Both the position numbers and the translations under genes were made by a program. The notes below the pieces were generated by a model. That model was not told where the DNA came from and did no database searches. It saw nothing but the letters and a program-made list of their open reading frames with translations. From Desulfomonile sp. (lineage in GTDB: Bacteria; Desulfobacterota; Desulfomonilia; Desulfomonilales; Desulfomonilaceae), in contig JAIWNO010000124.1 of the NCBI GenBank assembly GCA_020216785.1, positions 1 to 10,000 of the forward strand: 10,000 nucleotides of DNA. Direction: 5' to 3'. This document shows, one piece after another, positions 5,404 to 10,000 of this stretch; the first letter of the stretch is position 1; each line of letters starts with the position of its first letter.

Positions 5404-6195
5404 ATGAGCAACGACATCTCCACCCAAGACCGGCCACTCCTCAGCATCGCGGTTATTGCCAAGAACGAGGCGGATCGCATCGGTCGGCTCCTCCAAAGTG
5501 TGAGCTTCGCCGACGAAGTGGTCGTGGTTGATTCAGGAAGCACCGACGGCACGGTGGAACTTTGCAAAACTGCTGGTGCCCGGGTTGAATGTCGGGAATG
5601 GCAGGGGTATGCCGCTCAGAAGCAACTGGCAATGGAACTCACCACCGGCCGGTGGGTGTTGAGCCTTGACGCGGACGAAGCATTGTCGCCGGAAGCTGCT
5701 GAGGAAATTGGTTCCGCAATCCGAAGCGCGGCGGGAGACGTGACAGGCTTCTCCATGCCCCGGCTGAGTCGGTACCTGAATCGTTGGATTCGTCACGGCG
5801 GATGGTATCCTGACCGAAAACTTCGACTGGTGCGCCGCGGTGCCGGACGCTGGATGGGGGACGGTATCCATGAGCGTCTGGAGGTTGCCGGACGCGTGGA
5901 GCAACTCCGGCATCCCATTCTCCATTATGTGTACCGGAGCATCTCCGACCAAGTGCAGACCATAGACAGGTTTTCCAGCGTAGCAGCAAATCATCGCGTG
6001 AGACCTGGTTCCGCATGGTACCTTGTCCTGGGTGTATTCCATGCGATCGGCAAGTTCTTTGAATGCGCGGTGTGGAAGGCCGGCCTGCTCGACGGGCTGC
6101 CCGGGCTCGTCATCGCGGTAAACAGCTCCTTCTATGTGTTTCTCAAACACGCAAAGGCCTGGGAACGGGGCCTGTCCGAAGATGCTGATAGATGA
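5404..6195 (+). CDS. GT2-family glycosyltransferase, WaaE/KdtX-like (LPS core type)
   Basis: Protein of 263 aa, the usual length for the family of LPS-core beta-1,4-glucosyltransferases (WaaE/LgtF/KdtX). It would transfer a sugar from a nucleotide sugar to the growing core oligosaccharide on the cytosolic face of the inner membrane. The GT-A fold begins at residue 12 (LLSIAVIAKNEADRIGRLL). VVDSGSTDGT (41-50) is the nucleotide-binding segment and DADE (89-92) the metal-binding DXD-type motif. The family-typical block RHGGWYPDRKLRLVRRG (130-146), then GRWMGDGIHERLEV, follows. No clear membrane span is present apart from mildly hydrophobic C-terminal stretches. The exact acceptor and sugar cannot be read from the sequence. 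It lies 7 bp before a second glycosyltransferase, so the two are surely co-transcribed. Confidence 0.85.
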   Translation: MSNDISTQDRPLLSIAVIAKNEADRIGRLLQSVSFADEVVVVDSGSTDGTVELCKTAGARVECREWQGYAAQKQLAMELTTGRWVLSLDADEALSPEAAEEIGSAIRSAAGDVTGFSMPRLSRYLNRWIRHGGWYPDRKLRLVRRGAGRWMGDGIHERLEVAGRVEQLRHPILHYVYRSISDQVQTIDRFSSVAANHRVRPGSAWYLVLGVFHAIGKFFECAVWKAGLLDGLPGLVIAVNSSFYVFLKHAKAWERGLSEDADR

Positions 6196-6202
6196 ATCTC
6201 CC

Positions 6203-7390
6203 ATGAAGATCGCTCTGGCCATCGAGAATTTCAGTATGTTCGGGGGGGGCGCTGAGGCTTACGCTGTGCAGTTGGCTAATACTCTTGTCGCCGATGGTTG
6301 GGAAGTCCATCTGTACGGCTACAATTGGGATGGTGTACCTGCGGAAGCGCACTTCCACCGCCTTCCTCAGCCGCCCCGTTGGATACCGCCGTCAGTGAAA
6401 ATCCTCCATTTCGCATTCAGCCATCGTCGCATGGTCCAGAGGGAGGATTTCGACGTCATCGTCGGGTTCGGGAACACAATCGTGATGAACGTGTACCAGA
6501 GCCACGGTGGTGTCCATTACCAGAGCACTGTCCGCAAGCTCAGGGCCGTGCGCAACCCGATCACGCGTTTTATGAAGGGGATCGTTGCTTTTCTCATGCC
6601 AAAGTACTACGCCCGCGCATGGATCGAGTCCGCAGCGTTCAGAATGCGCCCACGGCCAATTATTGTTGCGATCGCGGAGATGGTTCGTCGGGATATAGCC
6701 CGGCATTTCGGCCTTCGGCCGGACGAAATCCGCCTTGTGTACAACGGGATTGATCCGGCCAGGGCCAGGGTCAGCGCGGTGGAAAACTGCGCCAGGTTCA
6801 CCATGCGACGCAGCCTCGGATTCAAGGATGAAGTGGTATTCCTTTTCATGGCGTACGATTTTCGCAAAAAGGGGGTCAGATACTTGGTTGAGGCCGCGGG
6901 TGCGCTTCGGGACAAAGTAGGGCCGGAAGCATTTCGGGTGCTGGTCGTAGGGGGATCGCCCTCCCATTCCCTTCGCAGCCGGGTGTCTCGCCGAGAGCTT
7001 GATCGCGTGGTGACGTTCCACGGCCCCACGCGTGAGCCTCACATGGTGTACGCCGCGAGCGACGTCTTCGTTCTCCCCACGTTCTACGACGCGTGTTCAC
7101 TCGTGGTGTTCGAAGCGATGGCAGCGGGGCTGCCGGTGATCACTACGGTCTTCAACGGCGCGGCAGGGATAGTCACCGAGGGAGTCGATGGAAAGATATT
7201 GAAAGACCCATCCGATACGGAGGAAATGGCTGCGGCAATGGAGTTCTTTCTTGACGCGGAGCGGCGCAATGCGGCAGCTGGTGCGGCGGAACGGACAGCG
7301 AAGCGCTACACGCTCGAAGAAAACCACAGGCAGATGCTCGCTATTTTCCGGGAGGCTGCGGTTCGACACCGATGGAAACAGAGTCGATGA
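6203..7390 (+). CDS. GT4-family glycosyltransferase, WaaG-like
   Basis: Protein of 395 aa with a GT-B fold, resembling the LPS-core alpha-glucosyltransferase WaaG/RfaG. The N-terminal acceptor domain opens with MKIALAIENFSMFGGGAEAY, where the glycine loop contacts the nucleotide sugar. The donor domain contains FRKKGVRYLVEA (the conserved K-G-V helix) and TFYDACSLVVFEAMAAGLPV, the E-x7-E donor motif with Asp in place of the first Glu. That substitution is common in WaaG-like enzymes. The start is taken at 6203 because the fold begins there; an in-frame ATG at 6182 would overlap the upstream gene by 14 bp. Neither start has a strong ribosome binding site, which suggests translational coupling to the GT2 gene. 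Together the two genes probably add core sugars to LPS; the donor sugar is not deducible. Confidence 0.85.
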   Translation: MKIALAIENFSMFGGGAEAYAVQLANTLVADGWEVHLYGYNWDGVPAEAHFHRLPQPPRWIPPSVKILHFAFSHRRMVQREDFDVIVGFGNTIVMNVYQSHGGVHYQSTVRKLRAVRNPITRFMKGIVAFLMPKYYARAWIESAAFRMRPRPIIVAIAEMVRRDIARHFGLRPDEIRLVYNGIDPARARVSAVENCARFTMRRSLGFKDEVVFLFMAYDFRKKGVRYLVEAAGALRDKVGPEAFRVLVVGGSPSHSLRSRVSRRELDRVVTFHGPTREPHMVYAASDVFVLPTFYDACSLVVFEAMAAGLPVITTVFNGAAGIVTEGVDGKILKDPSDTEEMAAAMEFFLDAERRNAAAGAAERTAKRYTLEENHRQMLAIFREAAVRHRWKQSR

Positions 7391-7419
7391 GCGCCACATG
7401 TTATGCCTGTGTTTCCCCT

Positions 7420-7439
7420 AACCTTCAGTTTAAGGTTTT
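7420..7439 (+). terminator. Weak hairpin between convergent genes, possible terminator
   Basis: AACCTT-CAGTTT-AAGGTT is a 6-bp stem followed by only two more T residues (TTTT in all at 7436-7439). A second inverted repeat, GGAGA-CGC-TCTCC, lies at 7457-7469 without a T run. Both are in the 95-bp gap between the GT4 gene and the convergent cobA/hemD gene, where terminators are expected, but neither is convincing. Nothing else is visible in this gap. Confidence 0.25.
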
Positions 7440-7485
7440 CCGTCCTTCACAGATTTGGAGACGCTCTCCGGGTTGTGCAGGCAGA

Positions 7486-9051
7486 CTAGCTTGAGACTTG
7501 CTCTCGATAATATCCCACAATCGCGCGCACAAGCCCATCGACAGTGTATTCCGCGGCTTCTATGTGAACGGGCAGGCCGCTTTCGCGCATTGTGCTCGAT
7601 GTGATCGGCCCAATGGACGCCATGATTATGCCTTCAGTGAGGTTGCCGATATCAGCTGCGCCGAGCATCTCCACGAAATGGGTGACGGTAGAGGAGGACG
7701 TGAAGGTCACAGCGTCAAGCCGACGCTCTTTCAGCATCGCGCGTACTTCGTCAATTCGACCGTCCCGCGGCGGAACGGTCCGGTACACGGGTACCAGGTC
7801 CACCAGACCACCCATGCTCTGAATCTGCTCGGGGAGTATCTCTCGGGCCTTCTCGGCGCGTGGGATGAGGAATCGCTTGCCTGATACGCCTTCAATTTGG
7901 AGTTGGTCCAGTATTCCTTCAGCTCTGAACTCCTTCGCCAGCAAGTCCACTCTAAGCCCCAGTTTCCGAAGAGCACCGGCAGTCACTGGACCGATGGAGC
8001 CGATGCGCGGGCCGGCCATGTCGCGAATGTCGCGTCCGAGTGCGAAGTAGCGCTGAAAGAAGCGCTCCACCCCATTTACCGAGGTGAAGATCACCCAGTC
8101 ATACTCATCGATTCTTCCAATGCATGAGTCCAGCGGACCAAAATCCTCGGGAGGCTCGAGACTGATGGCGGGAAACAGGATCGGTCGTCCGCCTGCTGCG
8201 GCTATCCGGTCGGCCATGCCGCGAGACTGCGAGCGGCTCCTGGTTATAAGGATGCGTTTGCCGAAAAGCGGCTTGCGCTGAAACCAACCGAGGGTATCGC
8301 GCAACGAAACTACTGAGCCCACTACGAGCACCGCCGGCGGTTTGACTCCGTGGACCTTTGCCGTTGCAGGGATCTTCTCCAGGGTAGATATCACCGAGAC
8401 CTGGTCGGGAGTCGTACCCCACCGAATGAGCGCTGCCGGTGTGTCTGGCGCCTTACCGTGCGTAATGAGGGACGCGGATATCTCTGGAAGATTTTTCACT
8501 CCCATGAGAAATACGAGTGTCCCGGGATTCCGCGCGAGCACCTCCCAATCTCGGGAAGATCCCTCCTTTGTTGCAGACTCGTGGCCTGTGATGAACGTGA
8601 CCATCGAGGCATGATCTCGATGGGTTACAGGGATTCCGGCGTAAGCCGGAGCGGCCACGGCAGAAGTGACGCCGGGAACCACCTCGAATGGGACCCCTGC
8701 TCTCACAAGCTCTTCGGCCTCCTCTCCTCCTCTGCCGAAAACGTACGGGTCGCCTCCCTTGAGACGTGCGACGTTTTTCCCTGCACGCGCTGTTTGAACG
8801 AGAAGCTCGTTGATCTCCTCCTGCTCAAACGTGTGATCCGAGCCCTTCTTGCCCACGTAGACAAGTTCCGCGTCAGCGCGGGCCTCCTGAAGCAGTTCGG
8901 GGGAAGCGAGGTAATCGTATATGATTACGTCCGCGGTGCGGATGATTTCGAGACCCTTTACGGTGATCAAGCCCGGATCGCCCGGCCCTGCGCCCACTAA
9001 AAAAACGGTCCCGGGTTGAACGCTAGGGTTATCGTGAGATTCTTGATTCAT
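7486..9051 (-). CDS. cobA/hemD: Fused uroporphyrinogen-III C-methyltransferase / uroporphyrinogen-III synthase
   Basis: Protein of 521 aa joining two enzymes that act on the same intermediate. Residues ~14-255 are the SAM-dependent methyltransferase (SUMT/CobA), with VFLVGAGPGDPGLITVKG near the N-terminus, GGDPYVFGRGGEE (99-111) and VVPGVTSAVAAPAYAGIPVTHR. It methylates uroporphyrinogen III to precorrin-2 for siroheme and cobalamin. Residues ~262-521 are uroporphyrinogen-III synthase (HemD), which cyclises hydroxymethylbilane (FGKRILITRSRSQ, then WVIFTSVNGVERFF and AVTFTSSSTVTHFV). The fusion is well known in Geobacter-like bacteria, clostridia and others. The methyltransferase lacks the dehydrogenase part of CysG. 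The gene starts 18 bp after hemC, with AAAGGG shortly before the ATG, so it lies in the same operon. Both halves look intact. Confidence 0.93.
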   Translation of the reverse strand: MNQESHDNPSVQPGTVFLVGAGPGDPGLITVKGLEIIRTADVIIYDYLASPELLQEARADAELVYVGKKGSDHTFEQEEINELLVQTARAGKNVARLKGGDPYVFGRGGEEAEELVRAGVPFEVVPGVTSAVAAPAYAGIPVTHRDHASMVTFITGHESATKEGSSRDWEVLARNPGTLVFLMGVKNLPEISASLITHGKAPDTPAALIRWGTTPDQVSVISTLEKIPATAKVHGVKPPAVLVVGSVVSLRDTLGWFQRKPLFGKRILITRSRSQSRGMADRIAAAGGRPILFPAISLEPPEDFGPLDSCIGRIDEYDWVIFTSVNGVERFFQRYFALGRDIRDMAGPRIGSIGPVTAGALRKLGLRVDLLAKEFRAEGILDQLQIEGVSGKRFLIPRAEKAREILPEQIQSMGGLVDLVPVYRTVPPRDGRIDEVRAMLKERRLDAVTFTSSSTVTHFVEMLGAADIGNLTEGIIMASIGPITSSTMRESGLPVHIEAAEYTVDGLVRAIVGYYREQVSS

Positions 9052-9069
9052 GTTCCCTTTGGTTCTCCG

Positions 9070-10000
9070 CTACAGGCCGGGTTTCCAGTCCGGGCCGAGG
9101 ACCTCCCGAGCTATGGCCGCTGCGCCGCGCTCAATGAGAATATCCGCGAGCCTCCGGCCGACGGAAGTATCGCTTATGGGTGCGGAGAGCTTCTCCCGAA
9201 TCGCCGGAGTTCCGTCAGGATGAATCACCGCAGCAGTAATGGTCATGGCGTCCCCGTCCGCGATCGCATAGGCGGCCATAGGGACTGCGCATCCTCCTCC
9301 CATGCGCCGCAGGAAGGCACGCTCCGCGTCCACACATGCACGGCTTTTCGCGTGGTTGAGGAATGCCACAGTCTCGTTCACTGCCGTGTCATCGACCCGC
9401 GTTTCAATGCCGAGAGCGCCCTGACCGATGGCCGGGATCATCAACTCCGACTCCACGTACTGGGTGATTCGGTCTGAAAAGCCCATTCGAGTGATTCCAG
9501 CAGAGGCCAGAATCACGCCCGCCAAATCCTCCGAGTGAATCTTTCTCAGCCGCGTCTCGACGTTTCCTCGGACAGACACTACGTCGAGGCCTGGGAATCT
9601 GTTGAGCAGAAAGGCCCGTCTTCGCAGACTTGAGGTCCCCACCGTAGCTCCCTTTTTCAGGTGCTCCAGTCTTGTGCCGTCTCGGGAAATGAATGCGTCC
9701 CGTGGATCCTCTCTTTCGATGACTGCAGTGAGCTGCAAACCTTGCGGCAAGTCGGTGGGCAGGTCCTTCATCGAGTGGACCGCGAGGTCAACCCGATAGT
9801 CCAGCAGTGCTTCCTCAATTTCTTTCGTGAAAAGCCCTTTCTCACCGATTCTGGCGAGAGGCGCCTCGAGGATTTTGTCACCCGTGGTCTTGATGGTAAT
9901 TAGCTCCACCTCGGCGCTCGGGTATTTTTTTTCTATAAGCGAGGCGACGTGCCGGGCTTGCCAAAGCGCCAATGCACTGCCTCGTGTTCCAATGGTCAGC
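9070..10000 (-). CDS. hemC: Porphobilinogen deaminase (hydroxymethylbilane synthase), 5' end cut by the window
   Basis: The frame is open to the right edge. The upstream codons read LTIGTRGSALALW, the family's N-terminal motif, so only about five residues are missing and the TTG at 9970-9972 is not the start. The enzyme links four porphobilinogen molecules into hydroxymethylbilane. Visible features are VHSMKDLPT with the catalytic Asp (equivalent to E. coli Asp84), the substrate-binding arginines in GTSSLRRRAFLL and RGNVETRLRK, and the Cys in RMGGGCAVPMAAY that holds the dipyrromethane cofactor (equivalent to Cys242). Length and residue spacing match E. coli HemC. Its product is the substrate of the HemD half of the next gene, 18 bp downstream. 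The promoter and any upstream hem gene lie outside the window. Confidence 0.95.
   Translation of the reverse strand, partial: LTIGTRGSALALWQARHVASLIEKKYPSAEVELITIKTTGDKILEAPLARIGEKGLFTKEIEEALLDYRVDLAVHSMKDLPTDLPQGLQLTAVIEREDPRDAFISRDGTRLEHLKKGATVGTSSLRRRAFLLNRFPGLDVVSVRGNVETRLRKIHSEDLAGVILASAGITRMGFSDRITQYVESELMIPAIGQGALGIETRVDDTAVNETVAFLNHAKSRACVDAERAFLRRMGGGCAVPMAAYAIADGDAMTITAAVIHPDGTPAIREKLSAPISDTSVGRRLADILIERGAAAIAREVLGPDWKPGL

Noticed and set aside
5533..6222. Open frame of 229 codons on the minus strand opposite the GT2 gene
   Set aside because: The product has no recognisable fold and is antisense to well-conserved GT2 motifs (DADE, WYPDRKLRLVRRG).
6392..7042. Open frame of 216 codons on the minus strand opposite the GT4 gene
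   Set aside because: No domain can be seen, and the plus-strand gene is intact and conserved throughout.
7080..7112. Loss of the first Glu of the GT4 E-x7-E motif as a sign of inactivation
   Set aside because: Asp at this place is common among WaaG-like enzymes and the rest of the donor site is intact.
8350..9000. Open frame of 216 codons on the plus strand opposite the CobA half of the fusion
   Set aside because: It is antisense to the conserved SAM-binding motifs of the methyltransferase, and the product resembles no protein family.

Overview
The window looks like chromosomal DNA from a fairly GC-rich Gram-negative bacterium. Two glycosyltransferases resembling LPS-core enzymes (WaaE/KdtX-like and WaaG-like) point to an outer membrane. 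A fused uroporphyrinogen-III methyltransferase/synthase next to hemC is an arrangement familiar from Desulfobacterota (Geobacter-type) and other anaerobes. That taxonomic guess is inference. No rRNA, tRNA, CRISPR array, insertion sequence or phage gene was seen.

Layout, left to right. (1) 1-1543, + strand: the 3' end of an ECF-type sigma factor gene, overlapping by ATGA with a membrane anti-sigma factor that carries two HxxxCxxC zinc-finger motifs. (2) 1564-4140, - strand: a two-gene operon. The upstream gene encodes a soluble protein with two PRC-barrel-like segments, an MgtE N domain and a CBS pair, but no membrane pore. The downstream gene encodes an NRAMP-family transporter whose two signature metal-site motifs are altered (DPGN to DAGG; MPH to APW). 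(3) 4141-4386: a divergent regulatory region with a promoter for each side. An identical 12-bp element lies over both -35 regions, and the leader of the - strand operon can form two hairpins. (4) 4387-5301, + strand: a tandem-ACT-domain protein followed by a ClpS-like adaptor. (5) 5404-7390, + strand: a GT2 and a GT4 glycosyltransferase, probably one transcription unit. Its promoter sits so close to the first ATG that the mRNA may be leaderless, and a near-palindrome covers the -35 box. (6) 7486-10000, - strand: hemC (5' end outside the window) followed by a cobA/hemD fusion. Together they convert porphobilinogen to uroporphyrinogen III and on to precorrin-2.

The most interesting unit is (2). 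MgtE normally carries its cytosolic Mg2+-sensing module (N domain plus CBS pair) fused to its own pore. Here that module is a free protein co-transcribed with a different kind of transporter. The NRAMP protein lacks the metal-site methionine that favours transition metals over Mg2+/Ca2+. The simplest reading is a two-component Mg2+ (or other divalent cation) uptake system with an NRAMP pore and a detached MgtE-type sensor. The regulatory link is inferred, not shown. The remaining regions are mostly housekeeping and envelope functions.
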